Positions 11,061 to 19,509 of a DNA stretch of 64,000 nucleotides are shown here, piece by piece. The stretch's first letter is position 1, and the number at the start of each line of letters is the position of its first letter. Under the pieces are notes generated by a model. The model had not been told where the DNA came from, made no database searches, and was given only the letters and a program-made list of their open reading frames with translations. Both the position numbers and the translations under genes were made by a program. The stretch is from Bacteroides uniformis. GTDB lineage: Bacteria > Bacteroidota > Bacteroidia > Bacteroidales > Bacteroidaceae. The stretch covers positions 3,485,501 to 3,549,500 of the forward strand of contig NZ_CP102263.1 in assembly GCF_025147485.1 (NCBI RefSeq). The letters are read 5' to 3'.

Positions 11061-11181
11061 TTTACGATTGGACGATTTACGATTTACGATTGGAGTTACT
11101 CTATATGGTAAGTTGTAAATCGGACGCAGGCAGAAGTTACCTCAATCGTAAATCGTAAATAATTAAATCGTAAATAGATAT
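11061..11181. repeat. TTTACGAT/ATCGTAAA repeat spacer between atpA and atpG
   Basis: Three GATTTACGAT-like units just after atpA are mirrored by AATCGTAAATCGTAAAT and a further ATCGTAAAT just before atpG, enclosing about 60 bases. It can form a long AT-rich stem in the mRNA. Confidence 0.6.
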
Positions 11182-12072
11182 ATGTCTTCACTGAAAGAGG
11201 TAAAAAATAGAATAAGCTCCGTCAAGAGTACACGCCAGATAACATCGGCTATGAAGATGGTGGCATCTGCCAAACTGCATAAGGCGCAGGGGCGGATTGG
11301 GAATATGCTGCCTTATCAACGGAAGCTGAATGAGATTCTGACGAACTTTCTGCGTACGGATGCTTCTTTCGAGTCGCCCTATACCGAGAAAAGACCCGTG
11401 ACAAGGGTAGCGGTCGTGGCGTTTTCGTCCAATAGTTCCTTGTGCGGTGCATTCAACTCGAATGTGGCGAAGATGCTGGAACGGACTTTGGAAGATTACC
11501 AGTCGCTGGGCAAGGAGAATATTCTGATATATCCCGTTGGGAGAAAGGTGGAGGAAGCCGTCAAGAAAATGGGATATGTGCCGCAAGGCAGCTACCAGGT
11601 GATGGCAGACAAGCCTTCGTACGTTGAAGCGTATGAGCTGGCAGAGAAGTTGATGCATGAGTTTGTGGAAAAGCAGATTGACCATGTGGAGCTGATTTAC
11701 CATCACTTCAAATCGATGGGTTCGCAGGTGCTGCTCCGCGAGAATTATCTGCCCATTGACCTGACGCAAGTAGCGCAGGAGGCGGCAGAAGATGTACCGG
11801 AGGATGCCCGCAGTTTTAATAATGATTACATTGTGGAACCTTCCGTCGGCGAACTGATAGCGGAACTTCTGCCAAAAGTGTTGAGTCAGAAGATATTTAC
11901 CGTGCTTCTCGATTCCAATACTTCGGAACATGCTGCCCGTATGCTAGCCATGCAGACGGCGACAGATAATGCCAACGAGTTGATTCAAGATTTGACGAAA
12001 CAGTATAACAAGAGCCGTCAGCAGGCCATTACGAATGAGCTGCTCGATATTATCGGCGGTAGCTTGAAATAG
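11182..12072 (+). CDS. atpG: F1Fo ATP synthase subunit gamma
   Basis: Central rotor shaft. 296 residues. N-terminal helix 'SLKEVKNRISSVKSTRQITSAMKMVA' is the family signature, and the C-terminal coiled-coil helix 'MQTATDNANELIQDLTKQYNKSRQQAITNELLDIIGG' (shown in two parts: MQTATDNANELI and NKSRQQAITNELLDI) is intact. Last gene of the operon. Confidence 0.96.
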   Translation: MSSLKEVKNRISSVKSTRQITSAMKMVASAKLHKAQGRIGNMLPYQRKLNEILTNFLRTDASFESPYTEKRPVTRVAVVAFSSNSSLCGAFNSNVAKMLERTLEDYQSLGKENILIYPVGRKVEEAVKKMGYVPQGSYQVMADKPSYVEAYELAEKLMHEFVEKQIDHVELIYHHFKSMGSQVLLRENYLPIDLTQVAQEAAEDVPEDARSFNNDYIVEPSVGELIAELLPKVLSQKIFTVLLDSNTSEHAARMLAMQTATDNANELIQDLTKQYNKSRQQAITNELLDIIGGSLK

Positions 12073-12122
12073 TCCGGATTGCCCCGTAAAGGGCTTTCTC
12101 AGGATGGGTACAAATAAATGGA

Positions 12123-12169
12123 ATAATAGGACAAGGATAACGAAATAACCGCTATCTTTGTCCTATTAT
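12123..12169 (+). promoter_or_regulatory. Promoter of the helicase gene embedded in an inverted repeat
   Basis: A 17-bp inverted repeat (12123-12139 with 12153-12169, one mismatch, 13-base spacer) overlaps the -7 element TATCTTTG (12153-12160). The arrangement suits an operator or a hairpin that also ends atp transcription; the T-poor 3' side argues against a standard terminator. Confidence 0.55.
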
Positions 12170-12239
12170 CATATATGGCTACTGATGAAATCCGTATCAT
12201 TCTGAGAGAGAGCGGATTGGTTGAATAATAAACATATCA

Positions 12240-14456
12240 ATGGAGAATAATCCCGAAATAGCGCTTGCATGGCAATTCATTGAAAACACAGGCACTCATC
12301 TTTTTTTGACCGGCAAGGCAGGTACCGGTAAGACAACTTTCCTGCGAAAACTGAGGGCGGAGAGTCCGAAACGGATGATTGTACTTGCACCGACGGGAAT
12401 TGCCGCTATCAATGCAGGCGGTGTCACCATCCACTCCTTTTTCCAAGTACCTTTCGCTCCTTATGTGCCCGAAAGCTCATTCAGCGCAGATGGCAAGGCA
12501 ACCTACCGTTTTCGTTACGGGAAAGAGAAAATCAACATTATACGCAGCATAGATTTATTGGTCATCGATGAAATCAGTATGGTCCGTGCCGACTTGCTCG
12601 ATTCGGTGGATGCCGTCTTGAGGCGGTTCCGCGACCGGAACAAACCCTTTGGCGGCGTGCAACTGCTGATGATTGGCGACTTACAGCAGCTGTCTCCCGT
12701 AGTGAAAGACGATGAGTGGCAGATGCTGTGCAAATACTATGACACGCCTTATTTCTTCTCCAGCCAGGCCTTGAAGCAGACGGAATATTGCACCATAGAA
12801 CTAAAGAAAGTCTATCGGCAGAACGATGGGACTTTTCTTGAATTACTGAACCGCATTCGCGAAAACCGTTGTGACGGGCAAGTGCTGGAAGCCTTGAACC
12901 GCCGGTATATTCCCAATTTCGTACCAGATAAAGAAGAAGGATACATCCGCCTGGTGACCCACAATTATCAGGCCCAACGGATTAATGACCATGAGCTGGA
13001 ACAACTTCCGGGACGCTCGTATGCCTTTCGTGCCAAGATTGACGGAAAGTTTCCCGAATATTCCTATCCCACGGATGAAGTACTGGAACTGAAACGCGGT
13101 GCCCAGGTAATGTTTGTGAAGAACGACATCTCCGGTGAGCACCGTTACTACAATGGCATGATTGGAGAGGTGACAGCCGTGTCGGCAGATGGAATTGAAG
13201 TGCGCAGTAAGGGAAGCGACGCTACCTTCTTACTTCAAGAGGAAGAGTGGACGAATGCCAAATACGTGCTTGATGAGGAAACCAAGGAGATTACAGAAGA
13301 TATTGAAGGAACATTCCGGCAATATCCGCTGAAGCTGGCGTGGGCGATTACCATTCACAAAAGCCAGGGACTGACGTTTGAACGTGCCGTGATTGATGCC
13401 AGTGCCTCCTTTGCGCATGGGCAGACCTATGTGGCTCTGAGCCGCTGCAAGACATTGGAGGGAGTGGTGCTCAGTGCCCCGCTTTCTGCAAAGGCCGTTA
13501 TCAGTGACCATGCAGTAGATACCTTCACGATGGAGGCACGGAGAAACGAGCCGGACGAGAAACGCTTCCGTTCCTTGCAGCAGACCTATTTCCTGGAACT
13601 GCTGTCGGGCTTGTTCGATTTCCAGCCCATGGAGCAGGCTTTGCGGCGGTATGTGCGGCTGATAGACGAACACTTGTACAAGCTCTTTCCCAAGCAACTC
13701 GCAGTCTGTAAGGAGGAAATGGAACGTTTTCACGACAAAGTGACGAAAGTAGCCCAGAAGTTCAGTATCCAGTATACCCGCCTGATTGATACTGCGCAGG
13801 ACTATGCAGCCGACCCGACTTTGCAGGGGCGCATACACTCTGCCGCCACTTATTTTCAAGAGCAGTTGCAACCGCTGGATGCGGTGATGGCGAGTACGGT
13901 AACTTCTGATAATAAAGAGTTGAAGAAGAAGCTCCGGGATGCCATGGAGGAACTGGAGGAAGTGTTTGACATGAAGACTGATTTGCTGGATTATGTGCTG
14001 GAGAATGGTTTCCATATGGCAGGATACTTGAAGCAGAAAGCACTGCTTTCCATTGATGATTCGGCTTCGCAGAAGGGTAAAGGCAAAGGGAGAAGTGCTT
14101 CTGCCAAAGAAGGGCAGGGAAGCAGTAAGCAGGCTGATAAAGAGAAACGTCCGCGTGAGCGGAAACGCGATGCTGCGGCTGTTGAAGTACCCACGGATGT
14201 GCTGCATCCGGAACTTTACAACCGCTTGGTAGCATGGCGCAATGCAGAAGCTTCCGCATTAGGGCTGCCCGTATACACCGTCATTCAGCAGAAGGCAATT
14301 CTAGGCATCAGCAATCTGCTTCCTTCGGATAAGGCCATGCTTGTACGCATTCCGTATTTCGGAAAAAAAGGGGTGGAGAAATATGGAGATGTGATTCTGG
14401 AGATGGTACGTGTGTATCGCAAACAGAAAGGACTGGCAGAGCCGGAGTTGCTGTAG
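12240..14456 (+). CDS. PIF1/RecD-like DNA helicase with C-terminal HRDC domain
   Basis: 738 residues. The first ~420 form a superfamily 1 helicase: Walker A 'GKAGTGKTTFL' (about residue 25), Walker B 'LLVIDEISMV', motif III 'GDLQQLSPV', late motifs 'AWAITIHKSQGLTFERA' and 'YVALSRCKTLEG', as in PIF1-type 5'-3' helicases. A helical middle region and a basic Lys/Ser-rich linker (about 610-650) lead to an HRDC domain (about 655-730: 'LYNRLVAWRNAEASALGLP', 'IPYFGKKGVEKYGDVI'), a nucleic-acid-binding module better known from RecQ. Likely acts on replication or recombination intermediates. The promoter lies 80 bp upstream; a 17-codon frame (12175-12228) precedes the gene. Convergent with the next gene. 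Confidence 0.88.
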   Translation: MENNPEIALAWQFIENTGTHLFLTGKAGTGKTTFLRKLRAESPKRMIVLAPTGIAAINAGGVTIHSFFQVPFAPYVPESSFSADGKATYRFRYGKEKINIIRSIDLLVIDEISMVRADLLDSVDAVLRRFRDRNKPFGGVQLLMIGDLQQLSPVVKDDEWQMLCKYYDTPYFFSSQALKQTEYCTIELKKVYRQNDGTFLELLNRIRENRCDGQVLEALNRRYIPNFVPDKEEGYIRLVTHNYQAQRINDHELEQLPGRSYAFRAKIDGKFPEYSYPTDEVLELKRGAQVMFVKNDISGEHRYYNGMIGEVTAVSADGIEVRSKGSDATFLLQEEEWTNAKYVLDEETKEITEDIEGTFRQYPLKLAWAITIHKSQGLTFERAVIDASASFAHGQTYVALSRCKTLEGVVLSAPLSAKAVISDHAVDTFTMEARRNEPDEKRFRSLQQTYFLELLSGLFDFQPMEQALRRYVRLIDEHLYKLFPKQLAVCKEEMERFHDKVTKVAQKFSIQYTRLIDTAQDYAADPTLQGRIHSAATYFQEQLQPLDAVMASTVTSDNKELKKKLRDAMEELEEVFDMKTDLLDYVLENGFHMAGYLKQKALLSIDDSASQKGKGKGRSASAKEGQGSSKQADKEKRPRERKRDAAAVEVPTDVLHPELYNRLVAWRNAEASALGLPVYTVIQQKAILGISNLLPSDKAMLVRIPYFGKKGVEKYGDVILEMVRVYRKQKGLAEPELL

Positions 14457-14487
14457 TCGAATCTGCTGCCATCCGCACCTGCATTAT

Positions 14488-15390
14488 TTACCATCCGAAC
14501 ATCTGCTTTATTCCTTCTTCCAGCGTGCGCGGCTGATACCCCAGTTCCCGGCTTGCCTTTTCTATACTCAGCCCGCTGAAACGGGGACGTGGCGTCTTTT
14601 CATTCATCTCCTTCGTAGTGACGGGACGGATGAGCGAGCGATTCAGCCCCAATACGTCCGCTACCCGATAAGCGATGTCTGCAATGGTCAGGCACTCGCT
14701 GCCACAGAGATGATAGATACCGTTTTGCGGATGACTTATCAGCTTCTCCACTCCTTGCGACACGTCTCCCACGAAGGTGGGCGTACGCCATTGGTCGGAT
14801 ACGACGAACACTTCCTCATTGCTCCTTAATCTGTTTGCCACCAGTTGGAGCACATTGCCATGCTGTCTGGGCAGGGCGGCACCGTACACCACCACTACAC
14901 GCACGATGGCATAATCCCTGCAAACGGCAGCGATACGTTTCTCACCTTCCAGTTTGGTGTAGCCGTAATAATTAACGGGAGCGGGAATATCCTCCTCCGT
15001 ATAGGGTCGGTCCGTATCACCACCGAAAACGAAGTCGGTGGAAAGATGGATAAAACGGCTGCCTCCCGCCTCACAGCATTCTGCCAGATGCTCCACGGCA
15101 GTAATGTTGACGGCATCCGCTTCTGCATGGTGCGTTTCGCAATAATCGGGGACGGAGAGGGCGGAGGTATTGATTACAACATCCGGCTGTACTTCCTGGA
15201 AAAGCTTTTCCACCGCCTGGCGGTTGCATATATCCGTGCGGATAAAGCGATAGTTGCCCGAATGGGGACAAATGTCGTCGTGCAGGGAACAGCCCGTTGT
15301 CTGGTAAGACAAGTTGCGGGACAAATCATCCAGGATGCGTCTGCCGGTAAAACCGTTGGCGCCTATCACCAGTATTTTCTTTCTTGTCAT
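14488..15390 (-). CDS. RmlD-like NAD(P)-dependent sugar-nucleotide reductase
   Basis: 300 residues, extended SDR of the RmlD substrate-binding family (dTDP-4-dehydrorhamnose reductase type). Rossmann motif GANGFTGRR at residue 9; YxxxK in 'YYGYTKLEGE'; 'LSTDFVFGG' is the RmlD-type strand with the catalytic Thr/Ser. No other rml genes are adjacent, so the sugar substrate is uncertain; S-adenosylmethionine synthase regulatory subunit-like members share the same fold. ATG 15390 (MTRKKILVIGANG) is preferred to an upstream frame that overlaps the neighbouring gene. Confidence 0.8.
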   Translation of the reverse strand: MTRKKILVIGANGFTGRRILDDLSRNLSYQTTGCSLHDDICPHSGNYRFIRTDICNRQAVEKLFQEVQPDVVINTSALSVPDYCETHHAEADAVNITAVEHLAECCEAGGSRFIHLSTDFVFGGDTDRPYTEEDIPAPVNYYGYTKLEGEKRIAAVCRDYAIVRVVVVYGAALPRQHGNVLQLVANRLRSNEEVFVVSDQWRTPTFVGDVSQGVEKLISHPQNGIYHLCGSECLTIADIAYRVADVLGLNRSLIRPVTTKEMNEKTPRPRFSGLSIEKASRELGYQPRTLEEGIKQMFGW

Positions 15391-15415
15391 TGATTCTGTT
15401 GTTAAGTGATGGGCA

Positions 15416-16012
15416 TCAATAGGGCACGTGTCTGCCCTGCTGTACCTCGATGCGTATGCCAAAGGCTCCGTTGGCTGATTTCAGCTCGAACGCCCCTTTG
15501 AAATTGTTCTTTTCCCAAGGCAGTGCGGAAGGGTTGGGCACTTTCCAGCCGTCCTTGTCATATTCGCCGTACGTATGGATGCGCATGCCGTTCTTCAAAG
15601 TGAAACTTCCCATTTGCAGGTTGTCGGTAGAGCCCCAGAAGCCCGTCAGTCCGAAGGGGTTTGAACTGAAATACCGGGAGTTGCTGAGTGAGAATATGTT
15701 CGAAAGGCCTTGTGAATAAGTCACGTTCGGGTTCAACTGGAAGATGCGGCTATAGTCTTTGCTGGCATCCGGTATCTCCAAAGTGAATTTGGGAAGAGTG
15801 GGGGTGGACAGATTCATCAGCCCCATATCCAGCAGGAAGCCGTCGTAATTCTTCACGCCCGGCAGAAGCTCCTTTTCAGACGGAGACATGCCTTCGGGAG
15901 ACGCTTCGCCACGTACTGCAGTACGTACCGTATCGGCAGGCATCTCGCTCTGTGCGCTGACGGATGACATGCCTGCAAGTAAAATGATGATGCAGAAGAA
16001 GATTCGTTTCAT
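15416..16012 (-). CDS. Secreted protein of unknown function, downstream of a two-component system
   Basis: 198 residues with a signal peptide (MKRIFFCIIILLAGMSSVSA-QSE). The mature N terminus 'QSEMPADT' resembles that of the next protein upstream ('QSEIPEDT'). The body has short Gly/Ser/Phe-rich stretches alternating with charged residues, which suggests beta structure, and ends 'GIRIEVQQGRHVPY'. I do not recognise a family. Lies 100 bp after its upstream neighbour, probably in the same leftward transcript as the kinase and regulator. Confidence 0.75.
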   Translation of the reverse strand: MKRIFFCIIILLAGMSSVSAQSEMPADTVRTAVRGEASPEGMSPSEKELLPGVKNYDGFLLDMGLMNLSTPTLPKFTLEIPDASKDYSRIFQLNPNVTYSQGLSNIFSLSNSRYFSSNPFGLTGFWGSTDNLQMGSFTLKNGMRIHTYGEYDKDGWKVPNPSALPWEKNNFKGAFELKSANGAFGIRIEVQQGRHVPY

Positions 16013-16112
16013 AGTTCTTTGTTCACAATTTCAGTTGCTGTCTGCCGCATAGGGGCAGACTGAACAAAGATACTCGTTTCCCTCTATTTCCGGAAATATC
16101 TTTGTATTATTT

Positions 16113-16919
16113 CTATTTCTTTATACGAATGGTAGGGGCGAAAATGGGCGAATTTACCCATTTCATTTTGGTGGGGTCGTATCTTCGTTCCATCCCTCCG
16201 TTGAGGTCGAGCCAGTCCGTCACTTTCAGTTCCAGTACCATGCCATAACCGCTTTGCGGATACATCGGGTTCATATATCCATGAAAGGAGTTGCTTCTCC
16301 CGTAGCCCGAATACTGGCCGAAGGCATGCAGGCGCATGTAGGGATTGATGCGGTAGGATACGGAGGCATTGTAGCCTATGTCCCATTGAGTACCTCGGGG
16401 GGCATCCCTTTTGGCATACTGGGCACCGGTAATGGATGAAGGTTGGGAGATGGAATAATGGGCGGCATATACCCCTCCGCTCAATTCCCAATGTCCGTCG
16501 GGACTGTAATAAGTAACTCCTGCGCCAGCCTGCATGATGGAGCCCATTGCAGGATAGGTGTTATGGCTGCCGTACATCGTCAGTACGACTTCCGGCGAGA
16601 GCAGGAAATCGGCGAAACGCTGGAAGTCCCATTCAAAGATGTTTTTCTGAAAGTGTATCTTCTTCATGTCCGTCCAGGGCAGGGGCTCCACATAGTCGGA
16701 GGGAGGGAGATGGAGATTTATCTCTTCCTGCTGTTCGCCCTGCAGACTTTGTTGGGGCTGGCTTTCATCAAGGCCCGTACGCTTGTTCTCTTTTGGAGAA
16801 AAGGGAATCTGCTCTTTCTTTACGGGAGGCCGGTTCTTTATTGTGTCTTCCGGAATCTCGCTCTGTGCATAGGCGCAGAGTGAGGAACAGATAAAAGTAA
16901 TGAATAATAACTTTCTCAT
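16113..16919 (-). CDS. Secreted, probable outer-membrane beta-rich protein of unknown function
   Basis: 268 residues with a signal peptide (MRKLLFITFICSSLCAYA-QSE). After a Pro/Lys/Gln-rich linker to about residue 75, the C-terminal half alternates aromatic and polar residues with many Gly ('GAGVTYYSPDGHWELSGGVYAAHY', split here as GAGVTYYSPDG and HWELSGGVYAAHY), typical of a small outer-membrane barrel, and ends in basic 'TIRIKK'. Starts 21 bp after the response regulator stop, so co-expression with the two-component system is likely. No family recognised. Confidence 0.75.
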   Translation of the reverse strand: MRKLLFITFICSSLCAYAQSEIPEDTIKNRPPVKKEQIPFSPKENKRTGLDESQPQQSLQGEQQEEINLHLPPSDYVEPLPWTDMKKIHFQKNIFEWDFQRFADFLLSPEVVLTMYGSHNTYPAMGSIMQAGAGVTYYSPDGHWELSGGVYAAHYSISQPSSITGAQYAKRDAPRGTQWDIGYNASVSYRINPYMRLHAFGQYSGYGRSNSFHGYMNPMYPQSGYGMVLELKVTDWLDLNGGMERRYDPTKMKWVNSPIFAPTIRIKK

Positions 16920-16940
16920 AAATAGTAGTTTAGTTTTAGT

Positions 16941-17663
16941 TTAGTTCACTATTAGTTTATATCCTATTCCCCGCACATTGACGATACGGATGCGCTCGTC
17001 TCCGGCCAGTTTATGCCGCAGTTTGGTGATGAACACATGCAGGCTGCGGGAGTTGAAGAAGCTGTCGTCTCCCCAGAGGTCGAGCAATACGTTCTGGGTG
17101 TTGACCACCTGGTTGCGGTTCTCGCAAAGGCGTTTCAGTATCTCGGACTCGCGGTGGGAGAGTTCCACTTCCGTATCCGCGTTAGGTGAAGTCGGGGTGC
17201 TGCCTGCAAAAGCAAGTCGTTGAGTGACGGAATTGAAACGGTAGTCACCGATTTCAAAAACGGTGGTTTCCTTGGGCTTTTCCTCTGTAAAGGAGAAAGC
17301 TTTGCCTACCAGGGCCTTTATGCGGATAATGAGTTCCTGCATTCCGAAAGGCTTTTTCAGGTAGTCGTTGGCACCCAGCTCAAACCCTTCCACCACATCG
17401 TTGATGGCGGAACGGGCGGTAAGGAACAGTACCGGGGTCTGTTTGTCGGTCTGCCGGATGCGGCGCACCATCTCAAAGCCGTCCATGCGGGGCATCATCA
17501 CGTCTGCCACCAGCACGTCGGGACGGAGGTCGAAGAACTTGCGCAATCCCTCTTCACCGTCTGCTGCGGTGTGGATGATGAAGTTCTGCCCTTCCAATGT
17601 GTCCTTGATAATCATGGCGAGGGTCTGTTCGTCCTCAACCAGAAGTACGGTTATCTTTTCCAT
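16941..17663 (-). CDS. OmpR/PhoB-family response regulator
   Basis: 240 residues. Receiver domain 1-120 with acidic pocket 'LLVEDE', phospho-acceptor Asp in 'DVLVADVMMP', Thr in 'LFLTARS' and Lys in 'YLKKPF'. C-terminal winged helix (about 140-238) ends 'ITKLRHKL...IVNVRGIGYKLIVN'. ATG 17663 (MEKITVLLVEDE) is chosen; the frame upstream runs through the direct repeats. Transcribed from the adjacent kinase, 73 bp downstream of it. Resembles Bacteroides RprY but the receiver sequence differs, so I give no symbol. Confidence 0.93.
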   Translation of the reverse strand: MEKITVLLVEDEQTLAMIIKDTLEGQNFIIHTAADGEEGLRKFFDLRPDVLVADVMMPRMDGFEMVRRIRQTDKQTPVLFLTARSAINDVVEGFELGANDYLKKPFGMQELIIRIKALVGKAFSFTEEKPKETTVFEIGDYRFNSVTQRLAFAGSTPTSPNADTEVELSHRESEILKRLCENRNQVVNTQNVLLDLWGDDSFFNSRSLHVFITKLRHKLAGDERIRIVNVRGIGYKLIVN

Positions 17664-17677
17664 AATTGTCGCTTTTG

Positions 17678-17735
17678 TTACAAGTAATGTAAAGCTCCTT
17701 AACAAGTAATGTAAAGTACCCTAACAAATAATGTT
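17678..17735. repeat. Three 22-bp direct repeats between kinase and regulator
   Basis: CAAGTAATGT at 17681 and 17703 and CAAATAATGT at 17725 are spaced exactly 22 bp; the first two copies extend to TAA/TTACAAGTAATGTAAAG. PhoB-family regulators bind direct repeats with 11-bp half-site spacing, so a 22-bp unit fits an autoregulatory site, but this is inference. Confidence 0.6.
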
Positions 17736-17736
17736 A

Positions 17737-19308
17737 TCATATCCTTATCGTAAAGGTACTTCCTTTTCCCAACTCACTCTTTACCGATACGCTGCCACCA
17801 TGCTTCTCTATCATGGTCTTCACATAGAACAATCCCAGCCCATAGCCTTTCACATCGTGCAGATTACCCGTGGGTACGCGGTAGAATTTGTCGAAGATGT
17901 GCTTCTGCTTCTCGGGAGCAATACCGATACCGTGGTCGCTGACAGAGATTTCGGTCTGTTCATTCTGCCCTTCGACGGCCATCTTGCGGCAATGGATGGT
18001 CACTTCGGCTTCTCCGTGCGAATATTTGATGGCGTTGTCTATCAGGTTGCTGATGATGTTGCTGAAATGCGTACGGTCGGCAAGTACGCTCAAATCTTCC
18101 GGTTCGATGTCCACCGATATGTGGACGGAGCTTTCCGCTTTCAGCTTGTGTTGTTCGATGAGCGTTTCCAGAATATCACGTATTGCAAACTCCTCCGGGT
18201 GCAGGCGGAAAGTCCTGCGGCGTTCCATACTCATGGAAAGTATCTGTTCAACCAGTCCACTGAGGCGCTGAAGCTGTTCCTGGCAGATACGCAGGTATTT
18301 GTCGCGCTGGGCCTTTTCCTCCGCTTGGTTGAAGTTGAGCAGAGCGTCGTTGGCGGCATATGCTACGGCGATGGGGGTTTTCAGTTCGTGGGTGATGTTG
18401 TTGGTGAAATCGCTCTTCATCTCTTCCAGTGTCTTCTGTTTCAGGATGGTGCGTATCAGGAACCAGAAGGAGAAAGCGAGTACGATCAGAATAACGAATG
18501 ATGTGGTGAGAATGCCCGACATCTGTCGCAAGACCAACGTGCCGGCCGGTTCCATGATGAGACGGTAGCTTTGATTTGTATTGATGTCGAAAGAATAATT
18601 ATATTCCACGGCTTTTGAGGTAGGCACATAGCCGGGGGTACCGATGTTTACCAATGTATCTATATAGAGAATGGTAGAGTCCCATTTGCTGCCTTTGTGA
18701 AGATGTAGCAGCCTATGGGGAAGATTGATGTTACGGTCATGCAGGAATGAAGTCAGCAGGCTGTCATAAAGCAGTACGTCGGGGTCGGAAATGATGTCCA
18801 GTCCCGAATGCAGTCCGCGCTGGAAGTAGGTGGCGAGTTCCAGCATACTGTTTTGGTCGCGCAAAATCACATCCAGTCCCCCTTTGGCACTCAATGCGGA
18901 TTGGGGAGAGCTGTCTGAGTCCCTGACACTGACTTCCACGCGGGTTGAATCGTTCGGGTGGGTCACGTAAACACTGTCTCCTTTGGGCATGAAGGTTTCG
19001 TGCAGGGTGGTGTTGTCCAAAGAATCTTCACGGGAGATGGTGGTACTGCTACGGACAAATGATTTTCCGTCATCGCTGTATCCGGCTGATACGCTGACTT
19101 CACCGTGGTTTATGTCGCCCTGCTTCATTTTATCCACGCGTATCATCATTTCGTTATAGTCGCTCATGCGCATGGCTTCGGTGATGTCCCTTTCCATTTC
19201 ACTGTGCATGGTATGGTAGAGCCCCGTCAGCCAGTAGGCTTGGTAGGCGAAGATGCCGGCCAGGGAGACGATGACAAGTATGGCAATATATTTGAATGGC
19301 AGTTTCAT
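17737..19308 (-). CDS. Membrane sensor histidine kinase
   Basis: 523 residues. First transmembrane helix 7-27, periplasmic sensor of about 240 residues (28-265), second helix ('GILTTSFVILIVLAFSFWFLI', about 265-285), then HisKA with 'HELKTPIAVAYAANDALL' and HATPase boxes N 'NLIDNAIKYS', G1 'DHGIGI', F 'FDKFYRVP' and G2 'GYGLGLFYV'. No HAMP or PAS is evident between helix 2 and HisKA. Partner of the regulator just downstream; divergent from a barrel gene whose upstream region holds regularly spaced repeats. Confidence 0.93.
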   Translation of the reverse strand: MKLPFKYIAILVIVSLAGIFAYQAYWLTGLYHTMHSEMERDITEAMRMSDYNEMMIRVDKMKQGDINHGEVSVSAGYSDDGKSFVRSSTTISREDSLDNTTLHETFMPKGDSVYVTHPNDSTRVEVSVRDSDSSPQSALSAKGGLDVILRDQNSMLELATYFQRGLHSGLDIISDPDVLLYDSLLTSFLHDRNINLPHRLLHLHKGSKWDSTILYIDTLVNIGTPGYVPTSKAVEYNYSFDINTNQSYRLIMEPAGTLVLRQMSGILTTSFVILIVLAFSFWFLIRTILKQKTLEEMKSDFTNNITHELKTPIAVAYAANDALLNFNQAEEKAQRDKYLRICQEQLQRLSGLVEQILSMSMERRRTFRLHPEEFAIRDILETLIEQHKLKAESSVHISVDIEPEDLSVLADRTHFSNIISNLIDNAIKYSHGEAEVTIHCRKMAVEGQNEQTEISVSDHGIGIAPEKQKHIFDKFYRVPTGNLHDVKGYGLGLFYVKTMIEKHGGSVSVKSELGKGSTFTIRI

Positions 19309-19370
19309 GTTTGTTTCCGGTTACTTTTATACATACAAAGGTAAGATTAATATTGTGAACCCTATCATCC

Positions 19371-19441
19371 GATAAGACTAAATAACACTCCCGATAACAC
19401 TGGATAACACTTGGTAAGCCGCTGATAACACAAGTTTCTGC
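19371..19441. promoter_or_regulatory. GATAACAC-type direct repeat array in the divergent promoter region
   Basis: ATAA-AC units begin at about 19372, 19382, 19394, 19404 and 19435, with a GTAAG variant at 19414: steps of about 10-12 bp, then 21. Lies between the divergent kinase gene and the barrel gene. Spacing near one helical turn is what OmpR-family regulators use. A -7-like TACTTTG lies downstream at about 19452. Confidence 0.55.
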
Positions 19442-19509
19442 TGATTCTGCCGTACTTTGCAGACGAAGATTTGCAGAAGAAGAATATAAACATAAATAAA
19501 AAGAAGAAC

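Noticed and set aside
12175..12228. 17-codon frame upstream of the helicase as an annotated gene
   Set aside because: Too short and without other evidence; kept only as part of a finding.
13230..14207. A 325-codon open frame opposite the helicase
   Set aside because: It lies fully inside a gene with clear helicase motifs, and the peptide has no recognisable family or start signals.
16941..19308. Naming the two-component pair rprY/rprX
   Set aside because: The receiver sequence as I recall it for RprY differs in the N-terminal region; only family-level assignment is safe.
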